Assembly: GCF_008868125.1 (NCBI RefSeq)
Contig: NZ_WAAQ01000001.1
Location: 1,674,001-1,738,000, forward strand
Reading direction: 5' to 3'
Source of the DNA: Microbacterium maritypicum
GTDB lineage: Bacteria; Actinomycetota; Actinomycetes; Actinomycetales; Microbacteriaceae
Length of the DNA stretch: 64,000 bases
Part shown: positions 8,723 through 16,885 of the stretch, in pieces
Numbering within the stretch: position 1 is the stretch's first letter
Layout: each line of letters starts with the position of its first letter
Position numbers and translations under genes: made by a program
The notes under the pieces: generated by a model
What the model was told of the DNA's origin: nothing
Seen by the model: the letters and a program-made list of their open reading frames with translations, nothing else
Database searches by the model: none

Positions 8723-9406
8723 GTGAGCAGAAAGCCCAGCGCGGTCCTTTGGGACATGGACGGAACACTCGTCGACACCGAACCGTATTGGATGGCCGCC
8801 GAGACGGCGCTGGTCGAATCGTTCGGAGGTTCCTGGACCCACGAGGATGCGCTGCAGCTGGTCGGAAGCGGATTGCTCGACAGCGCGGTGATCCTGCAGA
8901 ACGCCGGTGTCGCTATGGAGCCCGAGGCGATCGTGTCCCACCTGACCGACGTCGTGCAGGAATCGCTGCGCACGCAGGGCGTCCCGTTCCGCCCCGGCGC
9001 CCGCGAGCTCCTCCGTGACCTCCGCGAGGCGGGGATCCCCACAGGCCTGGTGACCATGTCGCTGCGTCGCATGGCGCTCAACGTCGTCGAGCTCATCGAG
9101 TTCGAGGCCTTCGACATCGTCGTCGCCGGCGATGACGTCGACAACCCCAAGCCCCACCCCGAGCCCTACCTGCAGGCGGCCGCGCTTCTGGACGTCGACA
9201 TCGCCGAGGTGATCGTCATCGAGGATTCGCCGACGGGCGTGCGCGCCGGCCTCGCCTCCGGGGCGCTGACCCTCGCGGTTCCCCACATCGTGCCCCTCGA
9301 CCACCTCGGCGCTCACGAGCTGTGGTCCACCCTCGCCGGCAGGGGCGCCGACGATCTCACCGATCTCTTCGACAGCAACACCGCCGTGACAGGAGCCACC
9401 CGATGA
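8723..9406 (+). CDS. HAD-family hydrolase, beta-phosphoglucomutase-like
   Basis: Phosphatase of the haloacid dehalogenase superfamily, 227 residues from GTG 8723. Motif I is WDMDGTLVDTE near the N-terminus, with the nucleophile Asp and acid/base Asp. A helical cap follows, motif II Thr lies in GLVTMSLRR, and motifs III/IV appear as NPKPHPEPYL and VIVIEDSPTGVRAG. The substrate is unknown; members act on sugar phosphates. Its stop overlaps the trmI start by 4 bp (ATGA), so the two are translationally coupled. In several actinobacteria a HAD gene precedes trmI. Confidence 0.88.
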   Translation: MSRKPSAVLWDMDGTLVDTEPYWMAAETALVESFGGSWTHEDALQLVGSGLLDSAVILQNAGVAMEPEAIVSHLTDVVQESLRTQGVPFRPGARELLRDLREAGIPTGLVTMSLRRMALNVVELIEFEAFDIVVAGDDVDNPKPHPEPYLQAAALLDVDIAEVIVIEDSPTGVRAGLASGALTLAVPHIVPLDHLGAHELWSTLAGRGADDLTDLFDSNTAVTGATR

Positions 9407-10422
9407 CCGATTCACGCGTACAGCGGCCGAGCGGTCCGTTCCGTGCGGGCGATCGCGTACAGCTGACCGGGCCGAAAGGCCGACTGCACACCGTGACGCT
9501 CCGCGAGGACGGTGAGCTCCACACGCACCAGGGCGTGCTTCGTCATCGCGACCTCATCGGGCTTCCCGACGGCTCCGTCGTGGCCAACAGCTCCGGGCAC
9601 GACTACCTGGCGCTGCGGCCTCTGCTGCGGGACTTCGCGATGTCGATGCCCCGCGGCGCGGCGATCGTGTACCCCAAGGACGCGGCCCAGATCGTGATGC
9701 AGGCCGACATCTTCCCCGGGTCGGTGGTGGTCGAGGCCGGCGTCGGCTCCGGCGCGCTCTCCCTCTCGCTCCTGCGCGCCGTGGGCCCGGCCGGGAAGCT
9801 GATCTCCTTCGAGCGTCGCGAGGACTTCGCCGATGTCGCCCGCGGAAACGTGGAGACCTTCTTCGGTGAGCACCCGGACACCTGGCGCGTCGTCGTGGGC
9901 GATCTCGTCGAGGCCCTGCCGAACGAGGTGGCCCCGGCCTCCGTCGACCGCGTGGTGCTCGACATGCTCGCGCCGTGGGAATGCATGGATGTCGTGGCCG
10001 ACGCCCTCACCCCCGGCGGCGTCGTGCTCTGCTACGTGGCGACCGCGACCCAGCTCTCCCGTGTGGCGGAGTACATCCGCGGCACGGGACTCTTCACCGA
10101 CCCCGACGCCTCCGAGACGATGGTCCGCGGCTGGCACGTCGAGGGGCTCGCCGTGCGCCCTGATCACCGGATGGTCGCGCACACCGGGTTCCTCCTCACG
10201 GCCCGCCGACTCGCTCCCGGTGCCATCGCGCCGTCGGTGAAGCGGCGTGCGTCCAAGAGCAGCTACGGCGATGAGGACGTGGAGGCGTGGACGCCCGGCG
10301 CCGTCGGTGACCGTGAGATCAGCGACAAGAACCTCCGCAAACGCGCACGAGAAGCGGAGAAGGCGGCCGAAGGGGCGCGCCTTGCCGCCGCATCGCGCGA
10401 TTCCGGGCACGCGACGGAATAG
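9403..10422 (+). CDS. trmI: tRNA (adenine-58-N1)-methyltransferase TrmI
   Basis: S-adenosylmethionine-dependent enzyme that makes m1A58 in the T loop of tRNAs, stabilising them; actinobacterial TrmI acts as a tetramer. The protein has 339 residues. The N-terminal small beta domain (FRAGDRVQLTGPKGRLHTV) is followed by the Rossmann methyltransferase fold with motif I EAGVGSGALSLSLLRA at about residues 111-126, then SFERREDF, and LDMLAPWE as motif IV. The Lys/Ala/Glu-rich C-terminal tail is likely disordered. ATG 9403 overlaps the HAD stop (ATGA). Its TAG stop is also the first part of the next gene's -10 box. Confidence 0.93.
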   Translation: MTDSRVQRPSGPFRAGDRVQLTGPKGRLHTVTLREDGELHTHQGVLRHRDLIGLPDGSVVANSSGHDYLALRPLLRDFAMSMPRGAAIVYPKDAAQIVMQADIFPGSVVVEAGVGSGALSLSLLRAVGPAGKLISFERREDFADVARGNVETFFGEHPDTWRVVVGDLVEALPNEVAPASVDRVVLDMLAPWECMDVVADALTPGGVVLCYVATATQLSRVAEYIRGTGLFTDPDASETMVRGWHVEGLAVRPDHRMVAHTGFLLTARRLAPGAIAPSVKRRASKSSYGDEDVEAWTPGAVGDREISDKNLRKRAREAEKAAEGARLAAASRDSGHATE

Positions 10423-10425
10423 ACT
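10420..10425 (+). promoter_or_regulatory. -10 element of the FKBP lipoprotein, overlapping the trmI stop
   Basis: TAGACT, 7 nt, then GTG at 10433. The first three bases are the trmI stop codon TAG. Confidence 0.55.
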
Positions 10426-10432
10426 GGAGGGC

Positions 10433-11344
10433 GTGCGTAAAACGTCCGCCGTTCTGGCATCCCTCAGCCTCGCCGTCCTCGCCCTGACGGGCTGCACCGC
10501 GACAGCATCCGACGGTGTCGCCGCGTGCGACCGCGGCGGCAACGACAAGATCCTGAACGTCGCCGACGTGAGCGGTGACCTCGGCTCCGTCCCCGATGTC
10601 GACGTCTTCGGACCGGTCAAGACCGACAAGACCTCGTTCGCCGACGTCACCGTCGGAGACGGTCTGGCACTGGGATCGGACTTCCAGCCCGTGGTGCTGG
10701 ACATCGCCTTCTACGGCGGAGACAGCGGCAAGGCGCTCTACCAGTCCGAGTTCAACGGCGACCAGAGCCGCGTGCACAGCATCGACTACTGGGCTCAGCG
10801 TTCCGCGGGTCTCGCGGACGTTCTCGAGTGCGCCACCGGTGGCAGCCGTGTCCTCGCCGTCCTGACTCCGGAGGACTTCGGGGCCCAGAACGTCCAGGCG
10901 TTCGGTCTCGACAAGGGCGAGAACATCGTCGCGGTCATCGATGTGCTCGATGTCATGCCGGCGAAGGCATCCGGTGCACTGCAGTTCAACGACGCACGCG
11001 GCCTACCCAGCGTCGTCCGCGCCCCCGACGGCACTCCCGGCATCATCATCCCCGATGTTCCCGCGCCGACCGAGATCGTGACGCAGACGCTCATCAAGGG
11101 CGATGGCCCGAAGGTGAAGGAGGGCGACATCGTCGTCTCCAACATCATGGGTGTCGGCTGGGACGACAAGACGGTCACCACGAGCTCGTGGGGCAAGGAT
11201 GCGAGCGTGAGTGTGGCCGCCGAGCAGCTCGTGGGCGCCACCGTCGGGTCGCAACTGCTCGTCGTCTTCCCTGCTGCCGAGAGCGCTCCGGCCACGGCGA
11301 TCGTCGTCGACATCCTGGGCGCAGTGACGGCGCCCACGCAGTGA
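10433..11344 (+). CDS. FKBP-type peptidyl-prolyl isomerase-like lipoprotein
   Basis: Predicted exported lipoprotein of 303 residues. A short signal peptide ends in the lipobox LALTGC, so the mature Cys would be lipidated and the protein held on the outer face of the membrane. The mature part resembles two FKBP-like segments; the second (TLIKGDGPKVKEGDIVVSNI and GATVGSQLLVVFPA) has the usual FKBP beta-strand pattern. Role is probably folding of exported proteins. GTG 10433 is 7 nt from a TAGACT box, suggesting leaderless mRNA. Its stop overlaps the pafB start (TGATG), so it leads the pafB-pafC operon. Confidence 0.82.
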   Translation: MRKTSAVLASLSLAVLALTGCTATASDGVAACDRGGNDKILNVADVSGDLGSVPDVDVFGPVKTDKTSFADVTVGDGLALGSDFQPVVLDIAFYGGDSGKALYQSEFNGDQSRVHSIDYWAQRSAGLADVLECATGGSRVLAVLTPEDFGAQNVQAFGLDKGENIVAVIDVLDVMPAKASGALQFNDARGLPSVVRAPDGTPGIIIPDVPAPTEIVTQTLIKGDGPKVKEGDIVVSNIMGVGWDDKTVTTSSWGKDASVSVAAEQLVGATVGSQLLVVFPAAESAPATAIVVDILGAVTAPTQ

Positions 11345-12336
11345 TGGCCGCCCGTATCCCCGCGGAGGAGCGCCTGACGAATCTCGTCGTGGCGCTGATG
11401 GCCACGGAGATCGGGTTGACCAAGCAGCAGATCCTCGACAACGTCTCCGGGTATCGGCAGCGCGCAGAGGCGGGCACCCGATCGGACGCCCTGGAGAAGA
11501 TGTTCGAGCGGGACAAGGACGAGCTGCGCTCGCTCGGCGTGCCCATCGAGACCATCGGGGACGCTGCGGATCCCAACGACCTCCGCGAAGCGCGCTACCG
11601 CATTCCCCAGGCGGAATACGATCTCCCCAGCGACATCGAGTTCTCGCCGGCCGAGCTGGCAGTGCTCCAGCTGGCCGGAAGCGTCTGGAGCGCCGAATCC
11701 GTCTCCGGGGACGCTCAGTCAGGTGTCCGCAAGATCCGCGCCCTCGGGATCGACGGCGACGAGCCGATCATCGGTTTCGCCCCTCGCATCACGGCCAGGG
11801 ATGCCGCGTTCTCTCCGTTGCAGGATGCGATCGAACGATCCCGAGTGGTCGCCTTCGACTACCTGAAGCCCGGCGAGGACGCCCCTCGCCGGCGCCGCGT
11901 CCGCCCGCTGGCGCTGGTCGACTACGAGGCACGGTGGCATGTCTTCGGCGTCGACGTCGATGCAGAGGAGGACCGCACCTTCCTGCTCAGTCGGATCGTC
12001 GGGGATGTGCGGGTGAGCTCCCAGAGCTTCGACCCCGCCCTGCGCGACGGTGCGGGGGATCGCGCACTCGCAGGGTTGGAACGGGTCGCGTCCGAGAACT
12101 CGGCTCTCCTGGAGATCACCCCGGGTACGGAGGCCGCACTGCGCCTGGGCCGAAGGGCCACATCAGCTCCTCAGGGCATCAACGTGCCCTTCGTGGACCT
12201 GCACATCCTCGCGGACGAACTCGCCTCGTACGGTCCGGAGGTTCGCGTGGTCGAGCCCGCACCGTTGCGCGACGCCGTGATCGCGCGTCTTCGCGCCGTC
12301 GCCGAGCTGCACACCGACGAGGAGGAGGCGAGATGA
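11344..12336 (+). CDS. pafB: WYL-domain transcriptional activator subunit PafB
   Basis: Half of the PafBC heterodimer, which in mycobacteria activates most LexA-independent DNA-damage genes. The protein has 330 residues: a winged-helix region at the N-terminus (ATEIGLTKQQILDNVSGY), a central linker, the WYL ligand-sensing domain (RSRVVAFDYLKPGEDAPRRR, then ALVDYEARWHVFGVD), and the WCX C-terminal extension. ATG 11344 shares bases with the upstream stop, and the pafC start overlaps its own stop (ATGA), so all three are translationally coupled. The name comes from proximity to pafA in other species, which is not seen here. Confidence 0.92.
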   Translation: MAARIPAEERLTNLVVALMATEIGLTKQQILDNVSGYRQRAEAGTRSDALEKMFERDKDELRSLGVPIETIGDAADPNDLREARYRIPQAEYDLPSDIEFSPAELAVLQLAGSVWSAESVSGDAQSGVRKIRALGIDGDEPIIGFAPRITARDAAFSPLQDAIERSRVVAFDYLKPGEDAPRRRRVRPLALVDYEARWHVFGVDVDAEEDRTFLLSRIVGDVRVSSQSFDPALRDGAGDRALAGLERVASENSALLEITPGTEAALRLGRRATSAPQGINVPFVDLHILADELASYGPEVRVVEPAPLRDAVIARLRAVAELHTDEEEAR

Positions 12337-13316
12337 CCGCCAAATCGAAGCCGTTGCTCGCCGCCGACCGGGTGCGGTTGTACCTGACCCTTGTTCCTTA
12401 TGTGCTCGAGCACGGACAGGTGTCCCTCGAAGAGGCCGCGGCGGAGTTCGGCGTCACGTCGCAGGAGATGCGCGGCATGGTCGAGAAGCTCACCGTCATC
12501 GGGCTTCCCGGTGAAGACGGCTATTGGCAGCAGCCGCAGGAGATGTTCGACATCAACTGGGACCTCCTGGACCTCGAAGACGTCATCGAGATCACCAACG
12601 ATGTCGCGCTCCGTCGTGTGCCGCGCTTCACCGCGCGGGAGGCGGCCGCCCTGCTCGCAGGTCTGCAGATGGTGGCCGCGGTTCCCGCCGTCTCGGACTC
12701 GGGCCTGGTGGCCGGGCTGATCTCGAAGCTGTCCCGTGGCGCTGCCGACGCGCCCGCCGACGTGGTCGTCGCGCCCAGCGCCGTCGACGAGGTTCGTGAA
12801 GCGGTGGCTCGAGGCCTGCACGAAGGTGTCGCGATCGCCTTCACGTATCAGGCTCCCGATGCCGCGCCGACGACGCGCACCGTCGATCCGATGCAGATCC
12901 TGATCACGAACGGACAGTGGTATCTGCAGGGGTGGTGCCACCTCCGGCAGGCGATGCGCACCTTCCACCTCGACCGGGTGAGCGCACCGACGCTGACAGA
13001 GATCCCGATCACCCACAGCGGAGATCAGGTTCCGGAGGCGTTCGCCGGACTCGACGAGGAGCGCGAGGTGACGGTGCGCGTCGCCGAGCGTCTCGCACCC
13101 CTGCTCAGCGGATTCGTGCCCACCGGGGCGACTGAGGCGGTCGACGGCGCAGTGACCACTCGGCTGCATCTCGCCGACCCGCGCGGCATCAAGCGGCTCG
13201 CGGCGCGCTTCGGGGGAGCCATGGAGGTCCTGGAACCGGGTGTCGCCCGCGCGGCGACCAGGGAGTGGGCAGCCGCAGGACTCGCCCTCTATCGCCAACC
13301 CGAAGCAAAGGTTTGA
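12333..13316 (+). CDS. pafC: WYL-domain transcriptional activator subunit PafC
   Basis: Partner of PafB in the DNA-damage response activator, 327 residues. It has an N-terminal winged helix (YVLEHGQVSLEEAAAEFGV, MRGMVEKLTVIGLPG), then a WYL domain (GVAIAFTYQAPDAAPTTRT, DPMQILITNGQWYLQGWCH) and a WCX domain at the C-terminus. Sequence and layout match PafB as a tandem paralogue. It is followed by tatA after 44 bp that contain a separate TAGACT box, so the tat genes may have their own promoter. Confidence 0.92.
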   Translation: MTAKSKPLLAADRVRLYLTLVPYVLEHGQVSLEEAAAEFGVTSQEMRGMVEKLTVIGLPGEDGYWQQPQEMFDINWDLLDLEDVIEITNDVALRRVPRFTAREAAALLAGLQMVAAVPAVSDSGLVAGLISKLSRGAADAPADVVVAPSAVDEVREAVARGLHEGVAIAFTYQAPDAAPTTRTVDPMQILITNGQWYLQGWCHLRQAMRTFHLDRVSAPTLTEIPITHSGDQVPEAFAGLDEEREVTVRVAERLAPLLSGFVPTGATEAVDGAVTTRLHLADPRGIKRLAARFGGAMEVLEPGVARAATREWAAAGLALYRQPEAKV

Positions 13317-13320
13317 TCTG

Positions 13321-13326
13321 TAGACT
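13321..13326 (+). promoter_or_regulatory. Probable -10 element for tatA
   Basis: TAGACT, 34 nt before the tatA ATG and just after the pafC stop; here a normal leader with a GGGAAA element remains. Confidence 0.4.
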
Positions 13327-13360
13327 GGATCGAACGCTCACCGACGACGGGAAACCTGAC

Positions 13361-13597
13361 ATGTTCGCTGGAATGCAAGGCTGGCACCTGCTTATCGTGC
13401 TGGCAGTGATCCTCCTTCTTTTCGGTGCGGCGAAGCTGCCGGCCCTCGCCAAGAGCATGGGTCAGTCCGCCCGCGTGTTCAAGGGCGAGATGAAGGCGAT
13501 GAAGGACGATGACGCCGCTCGCACCGAGTCCGCAGCCGTCGACCCGACCACGGTGAAGGACTCGGGCATCGACCCTGAGACTCCGCCCCGCGCCTGA
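13361..13597 (+). CDS. tatA: Sec-independent protein translocase subunit TatA
   Basis: Small pore-forming subunit of the twin-arginine translocase, 78 residues. One N-terminal membrane helix (GWHLLIVLAVILLLFGAAKL) with the invariant FG pair before an amphipathic helix (LPALAKSMGQSARVFKGEM), then an acidic soluble tail. It lies directly before tatC, as in mycobacteria. At least one likely Tat substrate is encoded in this window, the amidase at 26514. Confidence 0.95.
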   Translation: MFAGMQGWHLLIVLAVILLLFGAAKLPALAKSMGQSARVFKGEMKAMKDDDAARTESAAVDPTTVKDSGIDPETPPRA

Positions 13598-13603
13598 CCG
13601 GCC

Positions 13604-14413
13604 GTGGCAGCCATCGAACCGACCGTGATGCCGAAGGCGGATCGGGATCGACGGATGTCGCTCGGCGCGCATCTCGTCGAACTGCGCAAGCGCCTCATGT
13701 TCGCTGCGCTCGCTCTCGTGGTCGGAATGGTCATCGCCTTTCTCGTGGCTGACCCGATCATCAACTTCATCACCGAACCGGTGCGCATCATCGCCGAGAA
13801 GCGCGGAGACGACTTCAGCGCGCTCAACTTCGGAACCATCACCTCGGCGTTCGACATGCGCATGCGCATCGCGTTCTCGATCGGTATCTTCCTGTCGGCT
13901 CCGGTCTGGCTGTGGCAGATCTGGGCGTTCATCATGCCCGGCCTCACGCGCAAAGAGGTCAGGTACACGATCGGTTTCGTCGTGGCTGCCGTTCCGCTGT
14001 TCTTCGCCGGCTGCTACCTCGGGGTGATGATCATGCCCCACATCATCGAGCTCATGTGGAGCTTCACCCCGGCCGGAGCGACGAACCTCTACTCCGCCCA
14101 GGAGTACTACGACTTCATCTTCAAGCTGATGATCGTGATCGGCATCTCGTTCGTGCTGCCGGTGTTCCTGGTCGCTCTCAACCTCGCCGGCGTCATGTCG
14201 GGTCGAGCGATCCTCAAGGGATGGCGGGTCGCCATCATCATCGCAACGGTGTTCGCCGCTCTCGCGACGCCGGCCGCCGACGTCGTCAGCATGCTCATGC
14301 TCGCGGGTATCCTGATCGTCCTCTTCTTCGCGGCCGCGGGTCTCTCCCTGATCTTCGATCGACGCAAACGCAAGCGCGACGAGGCATCAGGGCTTCTGCC
14401 GGATCCGGCATGA
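13604..14413 (+). CDS. tatC: Sec-independent protein translocase subunit TatC
   Basis: Six-helix membrane receptor for twin-arginine signal peptides, 269 residues. Family motifs are MSLGAHLVELRKRL at the cytoplasmic N-terminus, the APVWLWQIWAFIMPGL block and FFAGCYLGV, with a conserved Glu after the second helix region. GTG 13604 lies 6 nt after the tatA stop; an internal ATG at 13628 is an alternative. Its stop overlaps the helY start (ATGA). Confidence 0.95.
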   Translation: MAAIEPTVMPKADRDRRMSLGAHLVELRKRLMFAALALVVGMVIAFLVADPIINFITEPVRIIAEKRGDDFSALNFGTITSAFDMRMRIAFSIGIFLSAPVWLWQIWAFIMPGLTRKEVRYTIGFVVAAVPLFFAGCYLGVMIMPHIIELMWSFTPAGATNLYSAQEYYDFIFKLMIVIGISFVLPVFLVALNLAGVMSGRAILKGWRVAIIIATVFAALATPAADVVSMLMLAGILIVLFFAAAGLSLIFDRRKRKRDEASGLLPDPA

Positions 14414-16884
14414 GTTCACCCTCGGAGAGGTACGCGCGCGCGCAGGAGGCAGTGGAGCACCCGCAGTCCACAGCGTTCGCGGCGTTGCAGAAGTTCCAGC
14501 TCGACCCCTTCCAGGTCGCAGGGTGCCACGCGCTCGAGAGCGGACGCAGCGTACTGGTCGCAGCCCCCACGGGTGCGGGAAAGACCATCGTCGGTGAGTT
14601 CGCGATCCACCTCGCGATGCAGACCGCGAGCGACAAGGCGTTCTACACGACGCCGATGAAGGCGCTCTCCAATCAGAAGTTCAGAGAGCTGGTCGACGTC
14701 TACGGAGCCGATCAGGTGGGTCTGCTCACCGGCGACACCAACATCAACGGCAACGCCCGCATCGTCGTGATGACCACCGAAGTCCTGCGCAACATGATCT
14801 ACGCCGACTCCTCGGCGCTGCGGGACCTGCGCTACGTCATCATGGACGAGGTCCACTACCTCGCCGACCGCTTCCGCGGTGCGGTGTGGGAAGAGGTCAT
14901 CATCCACCTGCCGGCGCGCGTGCGCCTGGTCTCCTTGAGCGCCACCGTGTCCAACGCCGAGGAGTTCGGTGATTGGCTGGACACCGTGCGCGGCGACACC
15001 GAGGTGATCGTCTCCGAGATCCGGCCTGTGCCGCTGGAGCAGCACGTGCTCGTCCGCGACGACCTCCTGCCGCTCTTCGACGATCGTGCCGGCCCGGCCA
15101 CCGCGCAGGTGAACCAGGAGCTGATGCGTATCCGCTCCTCTACGGGCACGACATACGAGAACAACCGTCAGGCGCAGTCCTACCGCAGCGACCGCCATGC
15201 CGGTCGTCAGGCGAAGCGGCCTCAGCGAGGGGGACGTCGTCCGGTACGCGCCGCCAACGCACGTCGGATCGAGCGGATGGATCGCCCCGACGTCGTGCGA
15301 CTTCTGGAGCGGGCGAATCTGCTCCCGGCGATCTTCTTCATCTTCAGTCGGGTCGGGTGCGAGGCCGCCGTGCAGCAGGTGCGTCGGGCAGGGATCCGGC
15401 TCACCTCGAACGAGGAGCGTTCCGAGATCCGCGCCATCGTCGAGGAGCGCACGCGCACCCTCCAGGAGGAAGACCTCGGCGTGCTCGGCTACTGGGAGTG
15501 GCTCGACAACCTCGAGCGCGGCGTCGCATCGCACCACGCGGGGTTGCTGCCCGCGTTCAAGGAAGTCGTCGAGGAGCTCTATCAGCGCAAGCTCGTGAAG
15601 GTCGTCTTCGCCACCGAGACGCTCGCGCTCGGGATCAACATGCCGGCGCGTACGGTCGTGCTCGAGAAGATGGAGAAGTTCAACGGCGAGGCCCGTGTCG
15701 CCATCACCTCGGGGGAATACACACAGCTCACCGGGCGCGCCGGGCGTCGAGGCATCGACGTCGAAGGTCACGCCGTGGTGCAGTGGACCGAGGGCATGGA
15801 TCCGCAGGCGGTCGCGGCGCTCGCTTCCCGCAGGACGTATCCGCTGAATTCGAGCTTCCGCCCCACGTACAACATGGCCGTGAACCTGATCGACATGTTC
15901 GGCAAGGTCAGGGCCCGGCAGATCCTGGAATCGTCGTTCGCGCAGTTCCAGGCGGACCGTGCCGTCGTCGGGCTGGCACGCCAGGTGCGCGAGGCCGAGG
16001 AGTCTCTGGCCGGCTACCAGAGCGCGATGGCGTGCGAGCACGGAGATTTCCCCGAGTACGCGGCCATCCGGCGCGAGCTGAGCGACCTCGAGAAGAAGAA
16101 CCGACAGGATTCGAACGCGCCGCGCGCGTCGCGCGACAAGCGCATGAAGCGTATGCAGTCGTTGCGCACGCAGATGCAGCGCCATCCCTGCCACCGCTGT
16201 CCCGATCGTGAAGCTCACGCGCGGTGGGCGGAGCGCTACTGGAAGCTCAAGCGCCAGAACGACCGGATCCGTCGTCAGATCGAGACGCGCACCGGTTCCG
16301 TCGCGCGGGTCTTCGACCGTGTGATCGAGGTGCTGGAGACGCTCGACTACATCGTGGATGACGGTGAGGAGACCACCCTGACCGAGGCCGGACGCACCAT
16401 GCGCCGTATCTACGGTGAACGCGATCTGCTGGTCGCCGAGTCCCTGCGCCAAGGCCTCTGGGCCGGTCTCGACGCGCCCTCTCTCGCCGCCATGGCGTGC
16501 TGCCTCGTTTACGAGCCCCGCCGGGACGAAGCGAATACGGGGGAGCGGGGTCTGCCACGCGGTGCGTTCCGCGCGGCGTACGAGAAGACGACGACGCTGT
16601 GGGCCGAGCTCGACGATCTGGAGCAGGACCATCACCTTCCCGGCAGCGAGCCGTTGGCGGCCGGGCTCGCCGGGGCGATGCACTCGTGGGCGCGCGGCGG
16701 AATGCTCGACCGGGTGCTGATCGACGCCGACATGGCAGCCGGTGACTTCGTGCGCTGGGCGAAGCAGACGATCGACCTGCTGGATCAGCTCTCGATCGTG
16801 GCGGAGGACGCCACGATCGCGCGGACCGCACGGGCCGCGCTCGACGGGGTGCGCCGGGGCATCGTCGCCTACTCCTCGATGTGA
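14410..16884 (+). CDS. helY: Ski2/Mtr4-like DEAD-box RNA helicase HelY
   Basis: Large SF2 helicase of 824 residues in the Ski2-like group, probably acting in RNA turnover. Walker A is APTGAGKTIVGEF at about 52-64, motif II MDEVHYLADRF, motif III SLSATVSNAEEF, motif V ALGINMPARTVV and motif VI QLTGRAGRRGIDVEG. A basic, low-complexity insert (from NNRQAQSYRSDRHAGRQ) separates the two RecA lobes. The C-terminal half has the helical DSHCT-like domain with the conserved RQGLWAGLDAPSLAAMACCL region. The position after tatC, with ATGA overlap, matches Rv2092c in Mycobacterium tuberculosis. Confidence 0.93.
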   Translation: MSSPSERYARAQEAVEHPQSTAFAALQKFQLDPFQVAGCHALESGRSVLVAAPTGAGKTIVGEFAIHLAMQTASDKAFYTTPMKALSNQKFRELVDVYGADQVGLLTGDTNINGNARIVVMTTEVLRNMIYADSSALRDLRYVIMDEVHYLADRFRGAVWEEVIIHLPARVRLVSLSATVSNAEEFGDWLDTVRGDTEVIVSEIRPVPLEQHVLVRDDLLPLFDDRAGPATAQVNQELMRIRSSTGTTYENNRQAQSYRSDRHAGRQAKRPQRGGRRPVRAANARRIERMDRPDVVRLLERANLLPAIFFIFSRVGCEAAVQQVRRAGIRLTSNEERSEIRAIVEERTRTLQEEDLGVLGYWEWLDNLERGVASHHAGLLPAFKEVVEELYQRKLVKVVFATETLALGINMPARTVVLEKMEKFNGEARVAITSGEYTQLTGRAGRRGIDVEGHAVVQWTEGMDPQAVAALASRRTYPLNSSFRPTYNMAVNLIDMFGKVRARQILESSFAQFQADRAVVGLARQVREAEESLAGYQSAMACEHGDFPEYAAIRRELSDLEKKNRQDSNAPRASRDKRMKRMQSLRTQMQRHPCHRCPDREAHARWAERYWKLKRQNDRIRRQIETRTGSVARVFDRVIEVLETLDYIVDDGEETTLTEAGRTMRRIYGERDLLVAESLRQGLWAGLDAPSLAAMACCLVYEPRRDEANTGERGLPRGAFRAAYEKTTTLWAELDDLEQDHHLPGSEPLAAGLAGAMHSWARGGMLDRVLIDADMAAGDFVRWAKQTIDLLDQLSIVAEDATIARTARAALDGVRRGIVAYSSM

Positions 16885-16885
16885 G

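Noticed and set aside
14416..16683. Minus-strand ORF of 755 codons
   Set aside because: Antisense to helY; His/Arg/Glu-rich low-complexity translation without motifs.
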